Assembly: GCA_964429005.1 (NCBI GenBank)
Contig: CAYSAJ010000008.1
Location: 1-64,000, forward strand
DNA from: JACRBE01 sp964429005
GTDB lineage: Bacteria > Chlamydiota > Chlamydiia > Chlamydiales > JACRBE01
Direction: 5' to 3'
DNA: 64,000 bases
This document shows positions 7,993-16,872 of the stretch, in pieces (positions within the stretch are counted from its first letter, which is position 1; every line of letters starts with the position of its first letter). Both the position numbers and the translations under genes were made by a program. The notes beneath the pieces are model-generated. The model was not told the origin of the DNA, ran no database searches, and was given only the letters and a program-made list of their open reading frames with translations.

Positions 7993-9750
7993 CTATCTTG
8001 GAATGAAGTTAGGGTCATAGTCTATATGAGCGGAAATATTTTTCACATTGTAAAGAGGAGAAATATCTAATTTAAGCCCATCTTCAAATTTTTGCTGGAG
8101 ATCTTCAGCTGTGTATAGATTCAGCTGTCGATTTTCATATTCGTATTCTGACACAATATTGAGGGGGATGTTTACAATTTTTGAGTTTGTATAGCAAAGC
8201 CCTACAAGTTCGTGATTTGCTCTATTTGACCAAAATTCTTCCATTTTGTTAGGAAACTTGTAATCAAGCTCTTTGAGATCTCTTTCTATCTTGTTTTTTT
8301 CATAGAGTGTAAAATCTACAGAATTTGGGTAATCGAAGTCTCCTGTTGCTGTATCGAATTCCCAAGCTAAAAATTTATCTTTAAAAGGGATAAATAGAGG
8401 TAATTGATTTTTTTCATTCGTCATAAAACAAACGGAGATATGGCTTCCTAGTCGATAGTAAACTCCATATGCGTCTGTCTCTTTTAGAGCTAAAATCCCT
8501 TCGGTCAGTGAAAAGCCTTCTTTTACAATAATATCATCTGTGCAAAAGGCTATGTATTTTGATGAAGACTTTCTAGCGTTGAATACGAGGTCTAGGACCA
8601 TGGGTTTGAAAGCGATATGGGGATTGATACGTGGTTGCTCGAAGAATTGAACATGTTTGAATTGTTTTTTAACAACATCATACGACTTTTCAAATCTCTC
8701 TTCACTAGCGCGATAGAGAACAAAAATGTTTTCATAGTCGGGTATAAAACGATCTATGGACTCTAAGCAAGCATAGAGTTGCAGGGGTCTATTATAAGAA
8801 AAGACAAAAACATCAGCTTTATCTTTAGCTTTGATTAGAAAAGGCTCACTGGGGTGTTCACTGAGGGCTGTTTTACAAGGGATCTTACGGATTAATCCAT
8901 CAAAAAATTGTTGCTGCTTTTGATTTTTGAGGGTGTCATTATTCGGATTCTCGTAATTATAAATATAGAAAATTTCTGGGATGAAGTAGGTGTGCTCTCG
9001 GGCAAGTTCGATCATAGGAAGCATCATGGCAGTGTCAGCAGAAGAGGGGTAGAACTTTCCTTTGTGAAGGAAATCAGAGAGGGGCACTCGGTTGAAGAGG
9101 CCTGCATAGAAGGTGCGAAGGTGCGAAGTAAGCCACGCTTTTCTTTTTATGGAACCTTCTTTAAGAATTTTTACATCGATGGGTCTTGAGAAGGTTCCTT
9201 CTCTATAGGAGGGGTATTCAAGGTAGCTGCCATATGTGATCCAAACATCTGGATTTTCATAGTAAGAATTAAGTTTTTCAAGGACTTTATTATGAGCTAG
9301 ATGGTCATCTCCATCAAGGACAACAACAATTTTTTGATTATCCAGTTGATGGATCGTATTATAGAAATTGGCTAAAGCACCTAGATTCTTTTCGTTACGA
9401 ATGATATGGAGCTTGTCTCTGTGCGGATGATTTTTTGAGGTTTCCTCAACAACTGTCAAGGTTCGATCCATTGAGCAATCATCTATAAAAAAAATCTCAT
9501 AGTTTCCGTATTCTTGATCAAGAGCCGACCGTATGTTCCTCTCAGCATATTTTTCATTATTATATGAGGGGATAACAATCGTGAAGAACCTTTCTTTTGT
9601 TATTTGCTCAGCAGGGTGGGCTATATTATATTCACAGCTTGTTTGAGGTTCGTGTTTATACTGACTTTTGATGTCAGGAATCAAAATCGTGATTGTTATA
9701 GCTACAGTAAAAAGAAGAAAGCTTGCGCCCAAAATAATCAATCTTCTCAT
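7993..9750 (-). CDS. Membrane-anchored two-domain glycosyltransferase (GT2 + FSYNRPLQ domain)
   Basis: The 585-residue protein starts with one transmembrane helix (residues 4-24) followed by a basic, polar linker. Domain 1 (about 53-285) is GT2: FTIVIPSYNNEKY, IDDCSMDRT and VVVLDGDDHLAH with the DXD at 146-149, then SHLRTFYAGLF. Domain 2 (about 311-585) begins VFVFSYNRPLQLYACLES, has FCTDDIIV at 402-409 and is the same unit as the stand-alone protein at 1813-2745. The fusion suggests two successive sugar additions on one chain, as in bifunctional polysaccharide synthases. ATG start at 9750 with GGGAG upstream. The N-in/C-out orientation predicted from the basic N-terminus would place both domains outside the cytoplasm. 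Confidence 0.82.
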   Translation of the reverse strand: MRRLIILGASFLLFTVAITITILIPDIKSQYKHEPQTSCEYNIAHPAEQITKERFFTIVIPSYNNEKYAERNIRSALDQEYGNYEIFFIDDCSMDRTLTVVEETSKNHPHRDKLHIIRNEKNLGALANFYNTIHQLDNQKIVVVLDGDDHLAHNKVLEKLNSYYENPDVWITYGSYLEYPSYREGTFSRPIDVKILKEGSIKRKAWLTSHLRTFYAGLFNRVPLSDFLHKGKFYPSSADTAMMLPMIELAREHTYFIPEIFYIYNYENPNNDTLKNQKQQQFFDGLIRKIPCKTALSEHPSEPFLIKAKDKADVFVFSYNRPLQLYACLESIDRFIPDYENIFVLYRASEERFEKSYDVVKKQFKHVQFFEQPRINPHIAFKPMVLDLVFNARKSSSKYIAFCTDDIIVKEGFSLTEGILALKETDAYGVYYRLGSHISVCFMTNEKNQLPLFIPFKDKFLAWEFDTATGDFDYPNSVDFTLYEKNKIERDLKELDYKFPNKMEEFWSNRANHELVGLCYTNSKIVNIPLNIVSEYEYENRQLNLYTAEDLQQKFEDGLKLDISPLYNVKNISAHIDYDPNFIPR

Positions 9751-9760
9751 GTATTACTCC

Positions 9761-10672
9761 CTAGAGGTAAGAAGGATGCGATACCAGTCTTTGATAGACG
9801 GGTAATGATCGGATATATTTTTCAAAAAACATCTGTTTTTGTCTATGCACTTTACCATCATTGATCGGAGTTGTGTAATTGTATATGTAAAGAACTTCTT
9901 TTGTAAAAAAAGCATGTTCTCTAGCCATTTCTAGCATAGGAAGCATGATGGCGAGATCATACGTTGTGGGATAAAACTGACCTTCTTTTTGAAGATCTTC
10001 TTTTTTAATTTTTTTAAAGAGGCCTGCATAAAAAGTGCGTAAATGAGAAGTCACCCATGGCATATTTCTGAGCTTAGCCTGTTTAAGAGAATACAAATTA
10101 ACAGGAAGACATATTCCGATCTCATCTCCTCGTTTATAAGAGGGGTACTCCATGAATTGGCCATATGTCATCCATACTCCCCTATTATTATAGTATCTAT
10201 TAAGGGTAGAAAGAACATGAGTGGATGCGAGCCAGTCATCTCCATCACACAAGACAACAATTTCATCATTGCGACAAGCATGAACAGCTTTGTAGATGTT
10301 AGCAAGAGCTCCTTGATTCTTTTCATTCCGAATCACAGTGCACTGTTCTCTCATTCTTTTATTTTCGATATACGAAGTTACTTTTTCATACGTGTTGTCA
10401 GTGGATGCATCATCAATATAGATCACGCGGAAATTGCGATAATCTTGAGTTAGGATGGATTCGAGATTCTTTTCGCAGTGCTGCTCATTGTTATAGGAGG
10501 GCACAACGATAACAAAAAAGCAATTTTCAGCAGGGTCTGTGAGCTTGCCTACATTGAGTTTTGAAAGGCTTTTTTTCTTTTTAATTTTCTGCTTGATTTT
10601 CGGATATTGCGAGATTCCTATTCCAATAATGACAAGAACAGCAACAGCAAAGATCGAGAGGATTTTTTTCAT
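9761..10672 (-). CDS. Membrane-anchored GT2 family glycosyltransferase
   Basis: The 303-residue product has an N-terminal anchor (residues 4-20) and a strongly basic stretch (KIKQKIKKKKS) right after it. The GT2 domain has VIVVPSYNNEQH, YIDDASTDNT, VVLCDGDDWLAS with DGDD at 143-146, and SHLRTFYAGLF. It is very similar to domain 1 of the fusion protein downstream, so the two arose by duplication. The basic stretch after the helix makes orientation ambiguous: by the positive-inside rule the catalytic domain here could be cytosolic, unlike its relatives. This is the first gene of the minus-strand block. Confidence 0.82.
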   Translation of the reverse strand: MKKILSIFAVAVLVIIGIGISQYPKIKQKIKKKKSLSKLNVGKLTDPAENCFFVIVVPSYNNEQHCEKNLESILTQDYRNFRVIYIDDASTDNTYEKVTSYIENKRMREQCTVIRNEKNQGALANIYKAVHACRNDEIVVLCDGDDWLASTHVLSTLNRYYNNRGVWMTYGQFMEYPSYKRGDEIGICLPVNLYSLKQAKLRNMPWVTSHLRTFYAGLFKKIKKEDLQKEGQFYPTTYDLAIMLPMLEMAREHAFFTKEVLYIYNYTTPINDGKVHRQKQMFFEKYIRSLPVYQRLVSHPSYL

Positions 10673-10799
10673 AATATTTCAATAGATCTTGGGAAATTTA
10701 TATGAACAATTTGACAAACTTTTATCCTATTTTTCAAGCGAAGAATTGATTTTAAGTAGTCTTTACATTAAATCAAAAGAAAATAGCCATCGAGGAAGC

Positions 10800-11999
10800 A
10801 TGAAAATAACAGTCTTTGTTGCGCGAACTGATTACCGCTTTCTTGGTGGAAATCGTCTTTGCGACAATCTGCTCAAGGGTCTCCGAGAACTCGGCCATGA
10901 AGGAATTGTTTCAGCTGATATCGATGATGTAATCACTTCAGATCTTCTGATTCTCATTCGCTATTTTGATACTGATGACATGTATTATAGAACGGCAACG
11001 TTGCTTAATAAGCCTTACGTGTACCTTCCTTTTTTTGATGACTTTGTTAAATTTGACAAAGTCATGAGGTCTTTTTACTATTATGTTTCTCAACTGATGA
11101 TGGGAAAATCAAAAGAATTATCTTTTGAGCTTCTGTGGGATATTCCCGACATTCTGCACTACAATGAAATTATGCCCAACAACGCGCACATCGTTCATAG
11201 GAATGTATATCGTGATGCTTTATTTTGTTTTACGAACACTGAATCAGAGAAAGCTGCCCTATTAAGAACATTTAGACATGCTAAAGCAGAATCGATTTTT
11301 TTACCCCCAGGTCAGGTCACAGAAAAGCAGCCTGAATACTCGGATAAATTTTTAAAAATGGTCCCTGGTCTTTCAAAGGGTTCTTATATTCTTCAAATAG
11401 GTCGTTTAGAAATGAGAAAGAATCAGATGGCAACGATTCTAGCTACCAAGGACTTGGACACGCCCCTGGTCCTCATCTCATCGGATATTTTGACGAACCT
11501 TAGAGAATATGCTAATCACTGTCTGGAAGCTATTCGGCTCTGGAGAAAAGGGCCTACGTACGTCTTTTCTCGCTTTTTAGAGCCTTATGATGATGGGAAA
11601 TTACGAGTGATCAAATTAGATGATGAGAATCTTTTTGATGATGCGATGATTGCAAGCGCGTTTCAAAACGCGGGTCTTTATGTCCACCCAGCCTATTCAG
11701 AGCTTCCGGGGTATGTCTATTTAGAAGCTGTAAAACTCGGCACCCCAGTTGTTGCATCCTCTTGGACAACAGTCAAAGATTATTTTACTGATGAAAAAGG
11801 GAACTACCTTCTTGACGATAGAATGGTGTATGTTGTACCTCATCACCTTTATGAACTTGAAAACGCGATCCAGAGCCAGTTTGGGAAGGTTTATGAGCCA
11901 TGCAGCTTACCTATTTTGGAGAAAACAAATCGTGTGTTCGCAGAGGAATTTTGCACCGCTGTTAATAAACATCTCCCATCTTTTCCCTTGCCAAAATAA
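10800..11999 (+). CDS. Cytosolic GT4-type glycosyltransferase
   Basis: Translation is placed at the ATG at 10800, which has AGGAAG just upstream and opens with MKITVFVARTDYRFLGGN, a normal GT-B N-terminus. An in-frame TTG at 10689 would add 37 unlikely residues. The 399-residue protein shows the GT-B two-domain plan. The C-terminal half contains YILQIGRLEMRKNQ (the start of the second Rossmann domain) and AYSELPGYVYLEAVKLGTPV, equivalent to the E-x7-E retaining-GT motif, followed by VVAS. No membrane segment is present. It is divergent from the exported block and lies just upstream of topA. Donor and acceptor are not predictable. Confidence 0.75.
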   Translation: MKITVFVARTDYRFLGGNRLCDNLLKGLRELGHEGIVSADIDDVITSDLLILIRYFDTDDMYYRTATLLNKPYVYLPFFDDFVKFDKVMRSFYYYVSQLMMGKSKELSFELLWDIPDILHYNEIMPNNAHIVHRNVYRDALFCFTNTESEKAALLRTFRHAKAESIFLPPGQVTEKQPEYSDKFLKMVPGLSKGSYILQIGRLEMRKNQMATILATKDLDTPLVLISSDILTNLREYANHCLEAIRLWRKGPTYVFSRFLEPYDDGKLRVIKLDDENLFDDAMIASAFQNAGLYVHPAYSELPGYVYLEAVKLGTPVVASSWTTVKDYFTDEKGNYLLDDRMVYVVPHHLYELENAIQSQFGKVYEPCSLPILEKTNRVFAEEFCTAVNKHLPSFPLPK

Positions 12000-12084
12000 C
12001 AGCATGTATTTATGTTCAACCACAATTAAATACAAATTTATTGAAATAAATATAGTTTGAAACAGGATCTAAATTACAAATTTT

Positions 12085-14694
12085 ATGGGAAAATCCTTAA
12101 TAATCGTTGAGTCTCCAACTAAAATTAAAACTTTAAGAAAGTTTTTGCGTGGAAAGTACGTTTTCGAATCTTCTCTCGGCCACGTTAGGGATTTGCCTGA
12201 AAAGCGTTTTGGGATTGACACGGAACATAATTTTGAACCTGAATATGAAATACTTCCTGGAAAGCAAGAAGTTATTAAAAGGCTCAAAGCTGTTGCGAAG
12301 GATTGTGATACGATTTACCTCGCTCCGGACCCTGACCGTGAGGGGGAAGCAATCGCTTGGCATATTTATCAAATTCTTCCCCACGATAAGCCGATCAAAA
12401 GAATTACTTTTAACGCGATCACAAAAACTGCAGTGCAGGATTCTTTAGAGCACCCTCGTGATATTGACATGGCTCTCGTAAATGCACAGCAAGCACGTCG
12501 TCTCCTTGACCGCATCGTAGGCTATAAGATTTCTCCAATCCTCTCTCGTAAAATCCAAAGGGGGAAAGAAGGATTTCTATCTGCTGGGCGAGTCCAATCT
12601 GTAGCTCTCAAACTCGTTGTTGATAGAGAAAGAGAAATCGATGCTTTTAAACCAGTAGAATATTGGACATTATCAGCTGATTTGAAGCCTAAAAACTCCT
12701 CTCAACATTTTTCAGCAACGGTTGTTGGAGTTGATGGCAAAAAGGTTGTAAAAGAAATCGAGAAGCCTGATGAAGAGACAACGATTCCAAGCGAGCAAGT
12801 TGCTCAGCTGATTGCTAAACGACTAGATAAAGCTCAGTATAAAGTTACCTCCATTGAGAAGAAAGAGAAGAGAAGAAATCCTGTTCCCCCATTTATTACT
12901 TCCACCTTGCAACAGGAAGCGTCCCGCCATTTTGGGTTTTCTGCATCTCGCACAATGGGAATTGCCCAATCCCTTTATGAAGGGGTAGATCTTGGGAATG
13001 ATGGGGCAGAGGGTCTTATTACTTACATGAGAACAGACTCTGTTCGTGTTTCTCCTGAGGCAGAGACTGAAGCTCGTGATTATATCATGTCTGAATTTGG
13101 GAAAGACTATGTTCCTGAAAAACCTCCTGTCTATGCAAGCAAAAAGAATGCACAGGATGCGCACGAAGCAATTCGGCCAACAAGTGTGATGCATTCTCCT
13201 GAGCAAATTAAGTCGTATCTCCAACCTGACCAGTATAAGATCTATGGCCTCATTTGGAGACGCTTTCTCGCTTCTCAAATGACTGCAGCGATCTACGATA
13301 CTGTGAGTGCTACTATTGAAACTAATGATCGATTATTACTAAGAGCGAGTGGCTCGATCGTAAAATTTAAGGGATTTCTTGCGATCTATGAAGAAAAACA
13401 TGATAGCGATGAAAATGATGAAAATCGTCTTCTTCCTCCTATGAAAGAAAACGAGATGCTTTCCTGGCTTGCAACTCATTCTAATCAATCTTTTACAAAA
13501 CCTCCCCCTCGATTTACAGAGGCTTCTTTAGTCAAAGAGCTTGAAAAATGTGGCATAGGGCGTCCTTCGACGTATGCTACCATCATGAACAAGATTCAAA
13601 GTCGTGATTACACAGTCAAAGACAAAAAAGCTTTAAAGCCGACAGAGCTTGGAAAAATTATTTGTCAGATGCTTGAAGAAAACTTTGGCATGATCATGGA
13701 TGTGACCTTTACCGCTCATATGGAACAACAGCTCGACCTCATAGCGGAAGAGAATAAAGAGTGGAAGACCTTCATTAAAAAGTTTTGGGGCGATTTTGAA
13801 CCTTTATTAGAAACGGCAGCGAAAGAAGCTAAAGTCCCAAAAATCGACACTGATATTATTTGTCCAAAGTGTGGTGGCAAGCTACAAAAAATTTGGGCAA
13901 AAAACCGATATTTCTATGGATGTGCAAACTATCCTGATTGTGATTTCACAGCCACTTTAGAAACTTATGATTTGAAGAAAGAAGACTATCGCGATGATTT
14001 CGACTGGGACCAGCCATGTCCAAAATGTGGGAAACCTATGGTCCTTCGATCAGGAAAATTTGGTCCTTTCTTAGGATGTACCGACTATCCAAACTGCCGA
14101 GGTATTGTAAATCTACCGAAGAAAGGAGAACTTTCTCAAGATGAGCTTCCTCCTTGTCCAGCGATTGGATGTGACGGAAAAATTGTTCAAAGAAGGAGCC
14201 GTTTTGGTAAGCCCTTTTTTGCCTGTTCCAACTTCCCCGATTGTGATGTGATAGCCAATAGCATAGAGCAGCTTGAAGAAAAGTATCAGAGCCGTCCAAA
14301 AACAGCTTACATTTCGAAAAAGCCAAAGAAAGAAACCTCCTCAAAGTCAAAGAAGAAAGGCTCTAAAGACAAAGAGGATGAAAAGGGTAAAAAGAAAGCG
14401 CCAGCCAAGAAGAGCGTGAAGAAAACGACAAAGAAAGCAGCTTCTAAGAAAAAAGCGCCCGCACAAAAATCTTACACCCTTAGCAAAGAACTGAGTGATA
14501 TTGTGGGAGAGGAGAACCTATCTCGTCCAGAAATCACAAAGAAACTTTGGGATTACATCAAAGAGCATGAGCTCCAAGATCCTAAAAATAAAAGACGAAT
14601 AGTTCCTGACAAAAAACTTGCTAAGCTTTTTGGAAGCAAAGAACCGCTTGATATGATGAAGCTCGCTTCCATCATTTCAAATCATGTTTCGTAA
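12085..14694 (+). CDS. topA: DNA topoisomerase I with C-terminal SWIB domain
   Basis: The 869-residue type IA topoisomerase relaxes negative supercoils through a transient 5'-phosphotyrosine. The Toprim domain starts at SLIIVESPTKIKTL (residues 4-17) and includes PDPDREGEAIAW. The catalytic Tyr314 lies in LITYMRTDSVR. Three Cys4 zinc ribbons follow (about 591-620, 641-670 and 688-718; CPKCGG, CPKCGKP, CPAIGCDG). A long Lys-rich linker (~740-795) leads to a SWIB/MDM2-type domain (~797-869; LSRPEITKKLWDYIKEHEL). The TopA-SWIB fusion is a chlamydial hallmark. The stop overlaps the next gene's start (ATG at 14684). Confidence 0.97.
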   Translation: MGKSLIIVESPTKIKTLRKFLRGKYVFESSLGHVRDLPEKRFGIDTEHNFEPEYEILPGKQEVIKRLKAVAKDCDTIYLAPDPDREGEAIAWHIYQILPHDKPIKRITFNAITKTAVQDSLEHPRDIDMALVNAQQARRLLDRIVGYKISPILSRKIQRGKEGFLSAGRVQSVALKLVVDREREIDAFKPVEYWTLSADLKPKNSSQHFSATVVGVDGKKVVKEIEKPDEETTIPSEQVAQLIAKRLDKAQYKVTSIEKKEKRRNPVPPFITSTLQQEASRHFGFSASRTMGIAQSLYEGVDLGNDGAEGLITYMRTDSVRVSPEAETEARDYIMSEFGKDYVPEKPPVYASKKNAQDAHEAIRPTSVMHSPEQIKSYLQPDQYKIYGLIWRRFLASQMTAAIYDTVSATIETNDRLLLRASGSIVKFKGFLAIYEEKHDSDENDENRLLPPMKENEMLSWLATHSNQSFTKPPPRFTEASLVKELEKCGIGRPSTYATIMNKIQSRDYTVKDKKALKPTELGKIICQMLEENFGMIMDVTFTAHMEQQLDLIAEENKEWKTFIKKFWGDFEPLLETAAKEAKVPKIDTDIICPKCGGKLQKIWAKNRYFYGCANYPDCDFTATLETYDLKKEDYRDDFDWDQPCPKCGKPMVLRSGKFGPFLGCTDYPNCRGIVNLPKKGELSQDELPPCPAIGCDGKIVQRRSRFGKPFFACSNFPDCDVIANSIEQLEEKYQSRPKTAYISKKPKKETSSKSKKKGSKDKEDEKGKKKAPAKKSVKKTTKKAASKKKAPAQKSYTLSKELSDIVGEENLSRPEITKKLWDYIKEHELQDPKNKRRIVPDKKLAKLFGSKEPLDMMKLASIISNHVS

Positions 14695-15886
14695 GCCTCT
14701 GACGCAATATGCCCTTGTTTTATCCCTCCTTTTTCTGGTTGTTTTCCCTAAAGGAGGGATAAAAATTGGGGGGATCCCCATCACATGGGGATATTTATTT
14801 TTAGCTTTCTTTGCTCTCTTCTCAGCAATCCACGGTCGGTTTAGTTTTTCTCGAAATCAGATGATTGGAGTCCTTTGTTGGCTTCCTTTTCAAATCGTGA
14901 GTCTTTGCACCCTGCTTCATAATGGGGCAGTGCATTCGGGCTATTGTATCGCTTTTATTGTGACTTTTTTCTTTCTTCCCTTTTCTCAATTTATTCTTTT
15001 AGGTGAATACACTTCCTATTTTTTTTCTGAGAAAACTCTGAATCTCCTACGAAAATGTATTCTCTTCGTTACTGCTTATGGGATTGTGACTTTTCTTCTT
15101 AAAACTCTTTTTGGATATTTCCTGCACATCCCCCTTTTAACGATGAACTATTCTGACCTTGCCACTTTTGAAAGTTCAAAATGTATTGAAAGAGGAAGCT
15201 TGTTTAAGCTGATATCGACCTATACTAACGGGAACCTTTATGGGGTATGTCTTCTCATCTTGGCACCCTTATATTATCAAATAGAAACGCGATCATGGCC
15301 CCGGTTTTTAATAAGGCTTTCCTTTCTGCTTACTTTGTCAAGAACAGTCTGGGTAGGGCACGTTATCTTTGAAATTCTTTACTTTTTGTTTTTTACAAAA
15401 AAGAAACCCATTTACTTTCTTTATCTGGGGGTTTTAGTGAGTGGGATATTTGTGCTTATATCCTTGTTACTGCCGAAAATAACAGATGTGTCACTGACAG
15501 AGTTCGTATTTGACTCTACATTAGGAGGGAGGCTTTCAGAGGAAAAATGGGGTATTGTTCCTTCTCTTTTTTCAGATAAGCCTTTTCTAAACATTGCAGA
15601 AATCGTCTATATGGGGATGATAGAAAACTTTGGTATGATTGGACTTTCTGCGTATCTTATAGGGTTGTTATCCCCTATCGTAATTTGGGGTTTATCCCCT
15701 CATCTTGCGGCCATTCCCCATCACAGAGCTGTGATCATGGGACTTATAAATTATATGATTTTGTCATTTTCAGATGGGTGCATCCTTCTTATACCCACAA
15801 TGGCTTTTTACTTTGGGCTCTCTTCGGCGCTGCTTGCTACCCCGTCTGATTCTAAGATGAGAGATCGAAGTTCTTTCATTTCATGA
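14684..15886 (+). CDS. O-antigen polymerase/ligase-like membrane protein
   Basis: The 400-residue protein is almost entirely hydrophobic helices (about 10-11), with a long periplasmic-looking loop containing the FESSKCIERGSLFKL segment and a late LTLSRTVWVGHVIF helix. This layout, with a loop between late helices, is typical of the Wzy/WaaL (O-antigen polymerase or ligase) superfamily. Neighbours ManC, GT4, GT9 and a flippase support a role in surface glycan assembly. Its start overlaps the topA stop by 11 bp. Its 3' end overlaps the convergent ManC gene by 79 bp. Whether it polymerises or ligates cannot be told. Confidence 0.65.
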   Translation: MFRKPLTQYALVLSLLFLVVFPKGGIKIGGIPITWGYLFLAFFALFSAIHGRFSFSRNQMIGVLCWLPFQIVSLCTLLHNGAVHSGYCIAFIVTFFFLPFSQFILLGEYTSYFFSEKTLNLLRKCILFVTAYGIVTFLLKTLFGYFLHIPLLTMNYSDLATFESSKCIERGSLFKLISTYTNGNLYGVCLLILAPLYYQIETRSWPRFLIRLSFLLTLSRTVWVGHVIFEILYFLFFTKKKPIYFLYLGVLVSGIFVLISLLLPKITDVSLTEFVFDSTLGGRLSEEKWGIVPSLFSDKPFLNIAEIVYMGMIENFGMIGLSAYLIGLLSPIVIWGLSPHLAAIPHHRAVIMGLINYMILSFSDGCILLIPTMAFYFGLSSALLATPSDSKMRDRSSFIS

Positions 15887-16872
15887 AATCGAGATTTTTT
15901 CCCGATAAAGAGAACCTCATCTGTATCAATAATGAGCATATCACTGAGTCCCAAAGTGACGATTTTTTTATTAGACCCCATGATCAGAGAGCTCCCCGTA
16001 TCAAAAGATTGAACATCTCCTATGAGGACATTTTGATTTTGATCTTTGACTAAGTAATGGTAGAGCCTGTCCCAAGATCCCAAATCAACCCACTTATGGA
16101 GAGAAGGATAAACAAGTAGATCTCTTGTTTTCTCTAAAAGCCCATAATCCAGAGAAACGGAGGGCAAGCTATCGAATGAAAGGTTGCCTTGGACAAAGGA
16201 AAAAAAATCGGGAGCGTTCTCTTTCAATAGCCTTTTCAAGGTAGCTACTTGAAACAAAAGCAATCCTGTATTCCACAAAGCAGCCTGTGAATCTACGAGT
16301 GAGGATGCTTTTTCTTTTGTAGGTTTTTCAATAAAACGATCTACAAAGAAAAGCTCCTCATGGTGAACCTCTCCTGGCAAAATATAACCATAGCCTGTTT
16401 CGGGGTAGTCAGGTTTAGCCCCAAATATCAACATTTTGCTGGGGGTTGGGGTTTTTTGAAACTCTATGACTTGGTCAATAATTGTCCCCACTTCATCGAA
16501 TACATGATCTGTGGGAAGGACAAGAACAAAGTCTTCATCAGGAATTTTCAAGGTACTGAGAGCATGACATACGGCGGGAAGGGTGTTTTTAGCAGAGGGC
16601 TCTAAAATCAGAGGTAGCTCAAGACCTAGTTCTTTAAGATGCTCCTGAGCTTGCAACTTATAGGGAGTGGCAGTAAGAACATAAGCAGAGCAAGAGGGAA
16701 TATGACAAAAGCGCAGCAGAGTTTGTTGCAATAAAGAATAGGGAGAGGAGAGCTTTAAAAATTGCTTAGGGCTACTCGTCTTAGAAAGAGGCCAAAGTCT
16801 TGTCCCACTACCCCCTGCTAGTATAAATAGATGAATCGACAAGTTCTTTAAGCTCCTTAGCAAAGCGCTCAT
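15808..16872 (-). CDS. manC: Mannose-1-phosphate guanylyltransferase-like protein
   Basis: The nucleotidyltransferase signature LAGGSGTRLWPLSKTSSPKQ (residues 18-37) is the ManC/CpsB motif, with PKQFLKL contacting the sugar phosphate. VLPTDHVF, GYGYI and FIEKPTKEKA further along fit the same family. The enzyme makes GDP-mannose (or a related GDP-hexose) from hexose-1-phosphate and GTP. The 354-residue length covers the transferase and beta-helix parts; the phosphomannose isomerase domain found in bifunctional ManC is absent. ATG at 16872 overlaps the upstream GT4 end by 65 bp; a TTG at 16842 preceded by AAGGAG is an equally good start. Confidence 0.88.
   Translation of the reverse strand: MSALLRSLKNLSIHLFILAGGSGTRLWPLSKTSSPKQFLKLSSPYSLLQQTLLRFCHIPSCSAYVLTATPYKLQAQEHLKELGLELPLILEPSAKNTLPAVCHALSTLKIPDEDFVLVLPTDHVFDEVGTIIDQVIEFQKTPTPSKMLIFGAKPDYPETGYGYILPGEVHHEELFFVDRFIEKPTKEKASSLVDSQAALWNTGLLLFQVATLKRLLKENAPDFFSFVQGNLSFDSLPSVSLDYGLLEKTRDLLVYPSLHKWVDLGSWDRLYHYLVKDQNQNVLIGDVQSFDTGSSLIMGSNKKIVTLGLSDMLIIDTDEVLFIGKKSRFHEMKELRSLILESDGVASSAEESPK

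Noticed and set aside
10043..10453. 136-codon frame opposite the GT2 gene
   Set aside because: Antisense to a well-supported GT2 coding region and without recognisable features.
12823..13278. 151-codon frame opposite topA
   Set aside because: Lies fully in topA on the other strand; a codon-usage shadow.
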